Notes: generated by a model from the sequence alone, not told the origin. A stretch of 64,000 bases of DNA from Zea mays (GCF_902167145.1 NC_050097.1:172700923-172764922), one strand, 5' to 3'; counted from the first letter of the stretch, positions 33,561 to 45,300 are shown. Made by a program: numbers and translations.

Positions 33561-34790
33561 TGTAAACGGTATGGTCCGTAACTCCGTATGAATATTATTC
33601 GAGTATCATATCGTGTGAGAACAATTATCTGGTCGGAAAATTTTTTTATATATGTGTAGCACGACAACATAACCGGATTTCAGATTCGATCTAGATACAA
33701 TAATTTGAATATCAAATATGTATATAGCATAATTAATATTCATCGGATTTCAGATATCCGAATATCTTCTAAATATATCTTTTCGATATTCAGATATCTT
33801 TTTTGATAGACGTGTGCATTTTTATAATTTTTTAAAAAATAATAATAATACATAAATAGCCTCAAAAATTTAGACATGAAGTATGTTCATATATATAATA
33901 CTAAAAAATATTTAGTCCAAAAAAATCAAAAGATGTCATAGTTTCTTTTTTTCACTTTCATTTATTGTGTTACAAGTAAAATCACTCTAAGTATTTAAAT
34001 TTCAACATAATTAATACTTCACTTTGTTATTTTCATATAAAGCTTCAGGCTATATTATTTTAGAATGGTAACTTAGAGGCCATCCAGAATTACTATGCAC
34101 ATACGATTAGTCATCGACGTCTTGTGTTTATTAGTCTTGGTAACCTATTTGTTGGTCTTGGTTGACACTAGACTATTTTATGAATTTAATTGTATTTTGA
34201 TGATTTTCTACAGAAAGAAAATAATAATACACAAATAGCCTAGAAAATCATGAAATTTATGGAGGCACAACATGTATCTACATATAATCCTAAAAATGTT
34301 TGGACCATAAAATGTACAAGATGTGAGTGTTTATTTTATTTCACTTCCACTTATTGTGTGGATTACACATGAATTCACTCTGAGTATCCAGGTTTTAACA
34401 TAATCAATATTTCACTTTATTATTTTCATATGGGAATTTAAGGTTTTATTCTTATAGAATGTTTATTAGTCTTGATAACTTATTTGTAATTTTCGATCGA
34501 CACTAGAATATTTTATGAATTTAATTGTATTATGATGATTTTTAGAAAGAAAAAAATTAATAATACATAAATAGTCTTAAAAATCATGAAATTTCATAAA
34601 GGTGCAACATATGTCCATATATAATCCTAAAAATGGTTGGACCATAAAATGCATAATATGTCAGCATTTATATCATTTCACTTCCACTTGTTGTATGAGT
34701 TACACGAATCCACTCTAATTATCCAAGTTTTAACGTAATCAGTACTTCACTTCATCATTTTCACATGGGGACTTGAGGTATTATTCACCA
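33560..34790. mobile_element. Degenerate relative of the 14475 TIR element, with three internal tandem units
   Basis: The left part (33590-33800) is rich in gatatccgaat/ggatttcagatat like the ends of 14475-15372. The core is three tandem units with starts near 33838 (aataatacataaatagcctc), 34219 (aataatacacaaatagccta) and 34557 (aataatacataaatagtctt). Each continues through aaaatcatgaaat, ataatcctaaaaatg, ttggaccataaaatg and a cacttccacttgttg-type stretch. Units are about 380 and 340 bp apart. The same core is present in reverse orientation at 14700-15120. No clear right terminus and no coding capacity. Confidence 0.7.
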
Positions 34791-35421
34791 TAAATTAACT
34801 ATTGGGGCTCTAAAATAAGTTATTATGACCTGTAGAATATGACACTTCCGCACAATAAAGTGCAGAACCTTTGCGCCATGAAACATCCATGTAAATTCAC
34901 GAAACATCCAGAGCCTAGAAAATAGCATAAGTCACATCATGAAAATGACATAACTTTTTACTCTGAACTCTATTTTTTGGCGAACTTATATTTTTTTCAA
35001 AAAGTTTGTTTGAAGGGATTTCCAACCCGACCAAGAACAAGCTCCAAGATCAACAGGTGCAAATGTTGTGCCATTGTATTTATCTCATGTTAACACTTGG
35101 TTCAATTAATTTGAACACTTTAGACTTTGTCTACGATTTGTGTTGCATCCCCTTTTATAGTAGCATACCTATACTCAAGATAAAAAATAGTAAGTATCAG
35201 AAAAAGGACTCCTTCTCGAAAGAGATAGGTAGTCATCGCATTATCTACTTGATTATGATATTTATTTTCTATGTCATTTCTTCTAAATATTGCTTTATAA
35301 GGGGTTGCGATCATTTTAGTCTCATTTCTTTGATCATTTTAGTTTTTAGAAAGGATGGATGTATTATTACCATCATTTTCTCGTAAATTGGGAAGAATCT
35401 CATGTAGCTATTAGCTAGTTA
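34791..35421. other. A/T-rich intergenic sequence, no gene seen
   Basis: An open frame of 126 codons at 35006-35386 has an A/T-driven, Ile/Phe-rich composition and no motif I recognise. I do not call it a gene. Confidence 0.4.
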
Positions 35422-35717
35422 TCTTTACTATATTAAAGCATCAGTTTCAACGGGCGTCTCGCGTCATTATTTAAAAAAAACATCTATATTTTTTTAGAAT
35501 CAACCCGCACTCCTATAATCTCTTATCTATTACTATAATAGGAGAGCTTATGTAAAAAATAAGGTGAAATTATGTATAAGTGAATGTTTAAACCTTGGTT
35601 GTTGGCTCCATATTAACACCCACCTAACCAATAGAAAACAAATATTTTATGCTTTATTAAAACAAAATTTATTCTATGTTATATACAAACTGTAGCAATG
35701 CACGGACATATGACTAG
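35422..35717 (+). mobile_element. Small Helitron-like non-autonomous element
   Basis: Begins TCTTTACTATATTAAAGCAT after an A, and ends gcaatgcacggacatatgaCTAG before a T. These are the A|TC...CTAG|T limits of plant Helitrons, and both ends resemble maize and grass Helitron termini. An internal tctattactataatagga at 35526 looks like a second 5' end, so the copy may be composite. The hairpin near the 3' end is weak. No coding capacity. Confidence 0.5.
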
Positions 35718-35728
35718 TTAGAAATTAA

Positions 35729-35953
35729 GGGGGTGTTTGGTTTGAGGAATCACTCCATCCAAAATGTGGTGGTGCATCATGGGTCCATTCCTCAAATTTG
35801 GTGGGATGACCCCATTCCTCATATTAGTACTAACTAACTAACTATAAGGAATGAGGTGATGATGGATCAACTCATTCCATTACACAAACCAAACAAAAAA
35901 AGTGAGGAGTGAGAAGATGATAGACTAGCTCATTCCTCAAACCAAACAGTCTA
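35729..35953. mobile_element. Tourist-like MITE (225 bp)
   Basis: The ends GGGGGTGTTTGGTTTGAGGAAT and ATTCCTCAAACCAAACAGTCTA are inverted repeats apart from the last few bases. Direct taa repeats at 35726-35728 and 35954-35956 match the 3-bp PIF/Harbinger duplication. Non-coding. Confidence 0.8.
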
Positions 35954-35956
35954 TAA

Positions 35957-37307
35957 TAGATCGGGCGCGCGCCAACTATGCTACCATTGTTGCACACGCG
36001 GCGCACGACTGTAGCAATGCAATAGCACGTAGGTAAGAGCATGAATTGGCCACGCAGATGCACATATGCATGCGAGGAGCAAGAATCCCATGCCCATCCA
36101 CAGCATTGACAACAAAGCTAAGTGCAAGGATGCAGATGAAAACCATGCATGCATGGGCTGTTCTGCCTGTTCAATCCAACGACCCGTTGCAGAATCCCAA
36201 ACTCTTCTCGTCGCAACTTTCCTTCAGTTCCCCTGCAGGCCAGCATGTCATGTGATTGTTGTGAGCCCATATGCATTCACCTCCTCAGATTCTCGTCGTC
36301 CTTTGGTCGGCGCGCGCACGCATGCCTTTTTCACCCCCAAAATCGATCGTCATGATCTACTAGCTAATATTGGCACCGAGAGCAGCATGATCGATTTCTA
36401 GCCCAACAAGTGCATTGTATTTGTTACAGTATTATATATAGCGGTTGCGCATTAATTTTTGCATTGCTTTGTCCAGCGTCGTGACCACTTTTGTGGACGG
36501 GATTCAACCAGCGGCACGAATTGAATAGACAGAGCACTGCCCAACCTTTACTGTGTCGTCATTAGCTAGTGTACTACTAGTAAATAAGCTTTTCTTTTCA
36601 TTGCCTTTTTGTTTGCTATACTCTATACTCTGTCTGTGGTGGTGACCTAATCCATTCATTAATTATTTATATGTCATCAGGAGGAGGCTGCAGGGTGAGG
36701 CAGCCCTGGCCACAGGACGATGAGCCGAAATGGCATCGGTGGTGGGCCCAGGCGATATATGAGCAACCAAACCATCCTTTATTATTATTTTTTTGTTTGT
36801 CCTGGTCCTTTTTATTAGGACTGAGCCAGCTGATCGATCAATTCAATTATATAGGAACCACTAATTGCCTCTTTGTCTGTTTATTATTTACTTTTATTTA
36901 TTTTTTGTCCAGGATACCGTAACCTTATCCCACCACTATATGAAAAGCTCAACTTCAGATCGAGAAAGGCATGTAACATATGGAAATTCTTCAATAATAC
37001 GACCACCTATATAGATTACATTAAGTACAAATTATGCTAGCTGGGTCTTCCTGCAAAAAAAAAGTATAAAAGGAGTACATATATAGCTGCCGGGCCATAG
37101 TTATCATAAAAAAATTAAGTGCTGTATTTCTATTGGTTACTGTATGTATTTAAATAGGTTACGAAGCCCCATGCTAACTGAAGTTGACCGAGATGCAACA
37201 ATTGAAGTAGGGCAAAAACGAGAAAAAAACGTGAGTTTAAGTTATATTGAGACAGAATTGAACACACGTGTGTTATCGAGGTTAATATCATAACATGTAT
37301 ATATATA
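35957..37307. other. Intergenic sequence, no gene recognised
   Basis: Mixed-composition DNA with short open frames only (longest about 110 codons at 36066-36401, no motif seen). No LTR, TIR or RNA gene recognised. Confidence 0.4.
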
Positions 37308-38344
37308 CTAGAAAAGGGGGCGCGCTTCGCGGCGCCCTACATCCATTAGTCAAATGCATTAACAAACTTTATTTAGTACGATTCAAAGTAGACAACAGTA
37401 CGCGCCATAAAATAGACTAGTTCGGTATGTCAAAGCTCTTTTAAAAAAATTCAGAGTACAATGCAAAGGAATGCTAAATTTTACCATTGAAAATTCAAGT
37501 ATGTAATGACACAAAAAGCTGCCAACTAAGACAAGCATAGTAATTTTGAAACTGAAGCCAATTTTTATTCTTGCAACATAAGTTGGAGAATTGTGTAATG
37601 ATAATTATCACAGTAAAATATGTCATGATACTTTCAAGTCAAATAGAGCTTCCCTCTCGGCAAGGTGATAAGCCGATAACCATACAACATAATGTACCGT
37701 GAGAGGACAAGAGATATGACACACACCCTGACACGCTCAAACTGGGTCTTAGAACTATCACTTGCATGCTGGTAAATTCAGGTCACACCAAAAGCTTCAG
37801 ACAATGTTCAGCATAGGGCAAGAAGGCTGGCATATGCCTCGCGACAGCGCTAACCCACGAGGGGCGGCAGTAGCAGCGTCGGGCCGAGGAGGGAGACAAC
37901 AGGGTGGGAGAGAGGCACCAACTGTGACTGCGCGAGGAGGACGACCCCGGGATGGGGTGGCAACACGAGGATGAAGACGAGGCGCGGACAGGAAGACGAT
38001 GGAGTGGCGCGCAGATCGAGAGGGCGGCGACTCCATGGGGGGCCGCAATCAGCGGCGAGACGGCGGGCATGGCGGCGAGACGCGGGCGTGAGGAAAAGGC
38101 AGGGCACGGTGGGAGGGAGGCGGCGAGGTCGAGAGGATGAGAGGGAAGTGGGCAGCGGGCAAGAGAGGAGACACTCAGAGCTTGATTGAAGAAAAATTCG
38201 GGTCTGGTGTACGTGTCACACGCGAACAGGTGTTTGAGCAAGGACCATGAGTTAAATCACGAAAAGACGGAGGGCCTTTATACAAAAATGCGACCGCGGA
38301 ACACGGGGAGGCTTCCAAACCGCGTCAGGTTTTAATACTTTAGA
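37308..38344 (-). mobile_element. Helitron-like non-autonomous element (about 1.04 kb, minus strand)
   Basis: On the minus strand it begins TCTAAAGTATTAAAACC after an A (38344) and ends with a GC hairpin: stem GGGCGC/GCGCCC, loop CGCGAAGC. A run CCTTTT and CTAG before a T (37308) follow. This is the standard Helitron 3' structure. It holds a GC-rich stretch (37780-38240) with long open frames on both strands of Ser/Pro/Arg-biased composition. That may be captured gene sequence, but I do not recognise a source. Confidence 0.65.
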
Positions 38345-38623
38345 TTATTACTACGAAGTACATGCTAGCTGCGTCTCATATATATAGTGTTATACCCCTG
38401 AATATATCTTTCTTTAGGGATTTGATGAAATAATATGTTAATTAAACGAAATAAGCTAGTTGGGAAATTTGGGTTCTACATCTTAATCACCAAATTGGTT
38501 CGATGTGACCAAACATGGTCTTCTCACTACAATACCGATGTACATAAATAAATGTTACGAATCAAATAACGATGCCTCTAAAACAGTTCTTATATGGAAA
38601 CTAAAAGTGACTCGGTCCTATAA
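38345..38623. other. Short A/T-rich intergenic segment
   Basis: Nothing recognised between the Helitron and the MITE. Confidence 0.4.
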
Positions 38624-38779
38624 GGTCATATTTGGAACCCTATAACTAATAGTTACGGTTTAATAAATTATTGGTTAAGTTGAACTAGCTAATAAACTAA
38701 TTATTAACAGTTAGATAACGATTAGCTGTGTATCTAATTTCAGCAGTAATTATCAACTATAGATGTTCAAAACACGGCC
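38624..38779. mobile_element. Tourist-like MITE (156 bp)
   Basis: The ends GGTCATATTTGGAACCCTATAA and TAGATGTTCAAAACACGGCC are imperfect inverted repeats. taa flanks both sides (38621-38623 and 38780-38782). Non-coding. Confidence 0.65.
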
Positions 38780-38782
38780 TAA

Positions 38783-39267
38783 TATATATCTATTTGTTTC
38801 TTCACTAATGGTGTGATTTTAATGAGGCGAAATTTGTTGGTTCTTCCGTGACAAAGAAACTATACGACATTTATTATTTGGTTGCCAGGTTTCTATACTA
38901 ATTTGGGGAACAATTCAAGGTCCATTTGGTTTTATTTGATATTAATTTTGTTGTTTAGCTACCACAAAGTTCCTAGTGCCCTCCTCGCTTACATCAATGT
39001 CAGTTAGACACTCTTCTCCTGTTCATGACACTCCAGCAACATGAGTCAAACTTCAACATCCAGTTAGCTAACAAGTTCGAATGTAGGTCGCCAACGAAAA
39101 AACAAACAGACGAACTCAAACGAATTCACAAGTTACAATAAACAACGACCAATAAAACAAAGGTCTAACCCCTGAACCTCAGCAAAGTGCAGATAATATA
39201 AAAGGTCTGCTGCACCTGCACCGAAGTTCATAGTACACCTGGGAAGAAGAAGTAAAAGAAAGAGAAA
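38783..39267. other. Intergenic segment next to Gypsy-2
   Basis: No gene or repeat recognised. If the left LTR end of Gypsy-2 is misplaced, part of this could belong to that LTR. Confidence 0.35.
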
Positions 39268-39882
39268 TGTTGGTGGTGTAGGCTACAACGCTTCTCACGG
39301 TAAAGGGTGCCCATGACCCGAGTCTCCTTCCTCCATGTATGGTTCAGCAGTGCCTCCGGGAGGGAGGAGCAACCCAATCTTGCTCATTGCTCAAAGATGC
39401 ACGATGTTGGAACTTGCTCTCTGTTGCAAGGGGAGCCAACGGGGGTGAATAGTGACGTTAACAGGGTTCTCGCGCAAGATGGCAATAGCTCTGTTAATCT
39501 AGCCTCTCAAGGGCACTGTGCGGGGGTATTTATAGGTATCTGAGTGCCCAGCGTCTTGTGTTAAGGACGCATGTGCCCTCAGACACCTAGGTTATCCCCA
39601 GAATATTCCCATAAAGCGGGGTTACAGACTGTAATTACAAGGATGCCTTTACAAATTAGGCCTGTAACACGCAGCGGCCACGCAGGGCCCGTTACAATGG
39701 GCCGGATCACACGTGGGCCTCCATGCTGGACGAGGCCGCACGGTGGGATGACCTCGTCACAGGTCTTCGTCCGATGTCGTATGGGGCGAAGGGTGTCCCT
39801 GCCCGTTGTCTTGTCTCCGTTGGACCAACGACTACAGCGACGGCCTCGAGCGAAGGGTGGCGTCTTCGCCTTCGCCCCAACA
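39268..39882 (-). repeat. Gypsy-2 3' LTR (about 615 bp)
   Basis: The right edge is firm: ...cttcgccccaaca directly before the purine tract. The left edge is placed at TGTTGG (39268), giving TGTTGG...CCAACA termini. It cannot be checked because the partner LTR is outside the window. A minus-strand TATA box CTATAAATA lies near 39530 (plus tatttatag). Confidence 0.65.
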
Positions 39883-39898
39883 TTTGCCCTCCGAGGGA
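39883..39898 (-). promoter_or_regulatory. Gypsy-2 polypurine tract
   Basis: Minus strand TCCCTCGGAGGGCAAA directly before the LTR start TGTTGGGGC. Position and composition fit plus-strand priming. Confidence 0.7.
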
Positions 39899-40049
39899 CC
39901 AGTTCGACTAAGTCATCTGGTGCCGAAGACGTCGCTAGATGGCGGAGACGCTGCCCTCGCTCGAAGTGGTTCCGCGGGGGTTTTTGACATGACCATTGAT
40001 TGACACCGTACTGTTGGACTGCGGGTTTCCCGAAGCGCCGCGCCCTGTG

Positions 40050-40057
40050 TATAAAAG
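40050..40057 (+). promoter_or_regulatory. TATA box of the antisense gene in Gypsy-2
   Basis: TATAAAAG in gtgtataaaaggggg, about 170 bp upstream of the ATG at 40221. About 50 bp downstream lies gaaaaccctagcc, a telo-box-like element common in plant 5' leaders. This is a plus-strand promoter signal, opposite to the element's own transcription and just inside its purine tract. Inferred transcript start about 40080. Confidence 0.65.
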
Positions 40058-40220
40058 GGGGCGGGGGGCGGCACGTTTTGAACTTTATCTTTCCGCGCTC
40101 CGTGAAAACCCTAGCCACCTTTTCCACCGTCTTGCTGCTCGTCTGCCCTCCTTGCTCTTGTTCGCCGGAGATCTGGCTCGAGTGAAGCAGACCGCCCGCT
40201 GCCGCCGACGGTACGTAGCG

Positions 40221-40347
40221 ATGCCGACCTCTTCTTCTTCTGCTGCCGCTACGCCGCCGGCCGATGCGTCGTCTGAGGAAACGCTGAGTACTGTGGCGGT
40301 GGAGGAGTTGCGCGCCGACGATACGGTGGATTTTGGTGTGTCGCGGA
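40221..40347 (+). pseudogene. Antisense gene exon 1, first part
   Basis: ATG at 40221, then a Ser/Ala/Thr-rich N-terminus ending in frame at the R-M codons, where Copia-2 entered (TSD gcgga 40343-40347). The downstream LTR would add only a TAG codon. Confidence 0.8.
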
Positions 40348-41760
40348 TGTAGGAAACGGGTGACGCCTAAGAGGGGGGGGTGAATTAGGACTTCTAAAAC
40401 TTTTACTAAACTAGGCCACAATTAAATCCCTAGAGCAAAACCTATGCAAATAATCAAAACTAGAATGTGCAAACTAGGTTTTGTCTAAGTGTTGCTATCT
40501 CTACCGCAAAGGCTAAGTTTCAATCTACACTAAATAAGTATGGCAATAAGATTGAAACTTAAATGCTTAATATAAATGCGGAATGTAAAGAGCTAAGTAG
40601 AGAAGCAAACTCTCGTGGATGACGCCGGTATTTTTACCGAGGTATCCGGAACCACGCAAGGTCCCGACTAATCCTCGTTGGTGCCCCTACGCAAAGGGAA
40701 GCCCACGCGAGGGCCAAGCACCACGGTCGAGTAACTCCGTAGAGAGCCACGGGCCTTCTCCACGCGCAAGTGGTGCTCCGCTTCCGGCTCCTCTCGGACG
40801 CTCCCCGCCGTCTCCACTATCGAGCTTCCGGCCAAAACGCCGCGGGCCTCGTTCCCTCCGGTACACGGTGGCGGCCGTGACACAAACGCGGTTGTCACGG
40901 TCTCGCAAGACTCTCGCCCCACTCGGTACGATTACAACGGCTCGCGCAAGAGCCGAGGGGTTGTGTGGTTTTACAAAACTCACTCAACTAACTAGGGTTC
41001 ACCTAGAGCAAGCGCTAAAGCGGTCTAACTAACCTAAGCACTTCGCAAAGCACCTACGCTAATCACCGAGTGATTCTATTAAGCACTTGGGTGTTTGAGC
41101 TCTTGGAAATATGCACTATGTGTCTTGGTATGTTGCTTGGGCTCCCACACTGGAGAATGGCCGGTTGGGGTGGTATTTATAGCCTCCACACCCCCAACTA
41201 GTCGTTGGACAGAAAGCAGCAGCTTTCTGTCGACGGGTGCACCGGACAGTCCGGTGCACCACCGGACACTGAACAGTAGATGTCCGGTGCACGCCACGTC
41301 AGCCGACCGTTGGCGCCTGTAGCAGTCGACCGTTGGATCCGACCGTTGCCTTTCTGCCCGTTGGCACACCGGACAGTCCGGTGCACACCGGACAGTCCGG
41401 TGCTACAGCCAGAGAGCGCCTTTCTGCGGCCTCTCTGCGCAGACTGTCCGGTGCCTCACCGGACAGTCCGGTGCACACCGGACACCGATGTCCGGTGCGC
41501 CACCTGGCGCTGGCTGACAGCCCTTTCTTGGATTTCTTCGCTGATTTCTTCGGGCTTCTTTGTTCTTGAGTTTTGGACTTCTATGCATCTTTTTATGTCT
41601 TCTTTTGAGGTGTTGCATCCTCATTGCCTTGGTCCAATTCTCTTCGCATCCTGTGAACTACAAACACAAACACTAGAAAACTTATTAGTTCACGGATTGT
41701 GTTGTTCATCAAACACCAAAACTTAATTAGCCAAAAGGCCCGGGGTCCAGTTTCCTTACA
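40348..41760 (-). repeat. Copia-2 3' LTR
   Basis: TGTAGGAAACGGG ... CCAGTTTCCTTACA. Several CACCGGACAGTCCGGTG-type palindromes at 41230-41500. The minus-strand TATA-like box is at about 41173 (plus gtatttatagcc). It directly follows a minus-strand tract AAAAAGGGGGAGAT. Confidence 0.95.
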
Positions 41761-43194
41761 ATCTCCCCCTTTTTGGTGATTGATGACAACACAACCAAAG
41801 CAAGCAAATAATACAAGTATTTGAATGAAAATGTGTAATCTACTTGCTAAGATGCATGATTGTCCCTTAATGTGATATTATGGACTTAAGCCTCCTCCTA
41901 ACTCCATAATTCACTTACTTCCTATTTTTGGACCAAACAACCAAAACCACTTGAAAAACCATTTGTAGATATAAAATTTTAAATTGGTGGTGTTTGGTGT
42001 TTGATATAGTTTTCATTGCTTTGGTCCCTAAACTTCTCCCCCTTTGGCATCAACCACCGAAAAGGAAGACATTAAAAGCATGTAGGAAGTAAAAGCTTGC
42101 CCTCAACAAATGATATCACTTGAAGGATATTAAATTAAGCCATGAAAGATACCACTTGGAGATCATGAAAGATACCATGAGTAGGAGTTTCTCAAAAAAT
42201 TACTCCCCCTAAATGAGTATTCTCCTTTGGAAAGAGTTTTTCCCCCTTTTAGAGATGAAGAAATACTCCCCCTGACAGAGATCCTCTACTTAGGAAAAAA
42301 CATGTGAAAATTAGAGGTGCAAGACATGATTTGAAAAGACTAACTTCCCTTATGCATAGGTAACAGAATATGAGTTAACCACTTATGCATTTTTTTTTGG
42401 CAACAGGGAAGCATATGATATGAAATATAGTCTAATCAACTATTGGAGAAGACATGTAAATGATATTAAATGTAGTCTCAAAAGATACCAATTGAAGACC
42501 AATTGTAGGTCGATGGCGAACTTGAGAGACATGAGAGTTCTTGGAGATTTTGCAGTGGAAGATTTTTGTCTTTCTCCGGGGACTTCTTTTTCCTTACAAT
42601 GAGACTATCACATGAAATAGACTTGAAAAGGTGTTAGTCTCAAGGTGTTAGATTATAGAGTAACCTCCCCCTAAAGGTGTGCATACAAGTTTTGAATACT
42701 TGTAGGAGACATGCACTTTGATTTGATATCAAGAGGGGCAAATTATCCATAATCCTAACTTTGGCACATATAAGTTAAATGATACACTTGTAGAAATCAA
42801 AAATTTTCAGTTGATGCATCATTTACTATGGAGTGATATAAAAGCTATGTGCCATGCTTAAATAAACATTTTAAGCCATGTAGGTTTGCTTAAGAGTATG
42901 AATTAAGAACAAGCAATCCTACCATAGGATTTACCTAGTATGCATGATTTTGAACAAAAGTACATAACAAATGTAATACTAGGCAAGAAAGGTAAACTAG
43001 ATAAAAGATAAATAGGTACCAATTGTAAAAATAGTGAATACAATAAAACTAGTTACCTTAGTCATGGGTGGGAAATTTGGGTCCAAAGTTTTCACTAACC
43101 CACTTGGCACTAAACTTGATCCAATATGATGTATCCCATGATATACATCCCAACTTTGCCAAGTCTCCAAATTTCCCGAGGACCTTCGGTCCAC
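41761..43194 (-). promoter_or_regulatory. Copia-2 3' non-coding region with repeated polypurine tracts
   Basis: No ORF of note. Plus-strand tctccccc/actcccc strings (minus-strand purine tracts) at 41762, about 42035, 42202, 42241, 42265 and 42665. The one abutting the LTR is the likely primer; the others are the repeated tracts typical of Sireviruses. This stretch stands where pol would be in a full-length relative. Confidence 0.7.
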
Positions 43195-45300
43195 TCACTT
43201 CCCTTTCGGGATCCAAACCTTCTTGGTGCTTTTCATGTTTGAAATTATCTCCTTTGGCACCCAGATGCGTTTGGCCCCCTTTCCTTTGTTGGCTTGCTTG
43301 TTAGCCTTTATTGCTATCACCTTTCCGTTCTTTTTCTTCTTGATCAAATATGGTGTAGCATCCTTTTTGTTCACCTTTTTGATGTAGGTGTTGGAGATTT
43401 TGCTTGATGGCTTTTGCTTGAGCTTTTGCCTTTGTTTATCCCCGGTCATCGCCTTGCATTGGAAAGACTTGTGGCCTTCCTTGTGGCACAGCCTACAAAT
43501 CACAGTTTCTCCCTCTACAGGCTTGTTCACTCCCGCAGTGGTGTTATCCTGTGGAGGTCGAATTTGTTTAGCTTTGCCTTTCTTGTCATACAAAGCCTTG
43601 CCAAGACGAGCCACTTCTTGCTTTAATTGTTCATTTTCCTTTGCAACCTCATCCGAACATGTCTCTACAACAATATTCTCAACAACAACTTGGTTGCAGG
43701 GGTTAGAATCATCAATTAAATCAAAGCAGGAAGTAGAAGCATCTTTCTTAATTATTTCAGGTATTTCAACTAAAGATGCTGCTGAGGTGCTACCAATGTT
43801 TTCTAGCTTAGTAGTTAGCTCATTATTGTGTATGCTAAGAATTTCCATTTTCTCTAGCAAATTTTCAATAGCTTCTTGGGAGCTAGCTAACTTAGCCTTA
43901 AGTTTTTCATTCTTTTTAATAAGGCTATCATCGGTAGCAGTGGATGGAGCACTAGATTCCAATAGCTCAATTTTAGTTGATAGCTCACTATTTAAGTTTG
44001 CAAAAGTTTCAAATTTTTCTAGCAAACCTTTGTAATCATTTTGAGAGCTAACCAACTTATTTTTCAAAGTTTTAAGTTGAGCTTTTTGCTTAGTGCAAAC
44101 ATCCTGAAAAAAATTAACGGCTTCCGCAAGCTCTTCTAGAGAGGCTTTTCCCTCACCTTTATCACCACTACTACTTTCATCACTAGAGGATGGAATGCTT
44201 TTGTTACCTCTTGCCATAAGGCATTTATGTGATGACCGTGATGATCGTGACGAGGACCGGTGGCTGCGTGTCCTTGGAGGTTCATCTTCACTTGAAGAGT
44301 CATCCCAAGTTCTAACACTTGTGAGCGCCTTGCCTTTGCTCCTCTCCTTTTTGGGTTTGGCCATATTTGGACAGTTGTCCCTGAAGTGGCCCTTCTCCCC
44401 ACATGCGAAGCATCCTCTCTTCCTTTGCTTTTTCCTGTCAATGTTAAAGAGAAGATCCTCGACCTGCAGGGGCACACCCATTAGATTAATCTTGCGGATC
44501 ATCCTCATTACCTTTCCGACGCGTCGGATTGTTTCTTCGTCCTCGGAGGATGATGTGCATGGTTGATTATCTTCATCATCATCACTTTCTTCTTCTTCCT
44601 CTTCTTCACTTGAGGAACTTGGAGTGGGAGCCTTCTTTTTGCCCTTCCTTTCATCACATGCAAAAGCATATGGCTTTGAGGAGGTTGGCTCCTCTCCCCG
44701 ACTCATTTTTCGCGACATCTCAAAGGCCGCGATTTTCCCAATCACAATGGTCGGGGTCATGTTGCTCAAGTCCTCCATGTTGTGAAGGATGGTGATGATG
44801 CTCCCATATCTTTGTTGTGGTAGCAGGGAGATAATCTTCCTCACAATGTCCGCATCACCTAGCTTATTAATGCCAATAGAGTTGAGCTCATTGATTATTA
44901 GATTCAAGCGAGAATACATGTCTCTAACAAGCTCATCATCTTTCATAGCAAAAGAATTATACTCATTTAAGACTAGGCAATGTTTTTGCTCACGGACATT
45001 GGATGTGCCGTCATGGAGCTCATGCAATTTTAGCCAAATCTCATTAGCAGTTTTCAAGGTAAATACTTGGTTGAAAATATCCATGCTAAGAGATTCATAC
45101 AAGCAATTTTTGGCTCTAGCATTTAAATGGATTTCTTTTTCCTCACTCGTGGTGGGTTTCTCGGGATTCTTGAGGGGTTTCATCCCGTCACGAGTGACTC
45201 TCCAAACACCTAGATCAACGGCCTCTAGGTAACAAGCCATTCTAGCACTATAATATGGGAAGTTAGTGCCGTCGAAGTGTGGTGGCCTATGGGTATCCAT
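43195..45300 (-). CDS. Copia-2 Gag (intact, 701 aa)
   Basis: Minus-strand ATG at 45300-45298 (MDTHRPPHFDGTNFPYY), the only ATG after the primer site that opens the frame. The UBN2/DUF4219-type gag core covers about residues 1-220 (YSARMACYLEAVDLGVW, LHDGTSNVREQK). An acidic Ser/Glu tract is near residue 240. The first CCHC knuckle CFACGEKGHFRDNC lies at about residue 310. An RS-rich stretch and a long Lys/Leu/Glu coiled coil (residues about 400-590) follow, then a second CCHC knuckle CRLCHKEGHKSFQC near 620 and a basic tail ending WIPKGK. It forms the virus-like particle and binds element RNA. No stop or shift is present, so it could still be made, but it needs pol in trans. Confidence 0.93.
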   Translation of the reverse strand: MDTHRPPHFDGTNFPYYSARMACYLEAVDLGVWRVTRDGMKPLKNPEKPTTSEEKEIHLNARAKNCLYESLSMDIFNQVFTLKTANEIWLKLHELHDGTSNVREQKHCLVLNEYNSFAMKDDELVRDMYSRLNLIINELNSIGINKLGDADIVRKIISLLPQQRYGSIITILHNMEDLSNMTPTIVIGKIAAFEMSRKMSRGEEPTSSKPYAFACDERKGKKKAPTPSSSSEEEEEEESDDDEDNQPCTSSSEDEETIRRVGKVMRMIRKINLMGVPLQVEDLLFNIDRKKQRKRGCFACGEKGHFRDNCPNMAKPKKERSKGKALTSVRTWDDSSSEDEPPRTRSHRSSSRSSRSSHKCLMARGNKSIPSSSDESSSGDKGEGKASLEELAEAVNFFQDVCTKQKAQLKTLKNKLVSSQNDYKGLLEKFETFANLNSELSTKIELLESSAPSTATDDSLIKKNEKLKAKLASSQEAIENLLEKMEILSIHNNELTTKLENIGSTSAASLVEIPEIIKKDASTSCFDLIDDSNPCNQVVVENIVVETCSDEVAKENEQLKQEVARLGKALYDKKGKAKQIRPPQDNTTAGVNKPVEGETVICRLCHKEGHKSFQCKAMTGDKQRQKLKQKPSSKISNTYIKKVNKKDATPYLIKKKKNGKVIAIKANKQANKGKGAKRIWVPKEIISNMKSTKKVWIPKGK

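Noticed and set aside
35006..35386. 126-codon Ile/Phe-rich frame, briefly considered as an organellar insertion
   Set aside because: No motif recognised; composition is explained by A/T richness.
36066..36401. 111-codon frame with several Cys residues
   Set aside because: No domain, no codon bias, no splice or promoter context.
37783..38241. 152-codon minus-strand frame
   Set aside because: Inside the Helitron, low complexity and open on both strands because of GC content.
38950..39267. Alternative left end of the Gypsy-2 LTR further upstream
   Set aside because: TGTTGG at 39268 gives matching inverted termini with CCAACA at the other end. Nothing better was seen, but it cannot be proven without the partner LTR.
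40619..41032. 137-codon frame, repeated at 45654-46067, and the frames at 41280 and 46315
   Set aside because: All are within the two Copia-2 LTRs, with no domain and no conserved start context.
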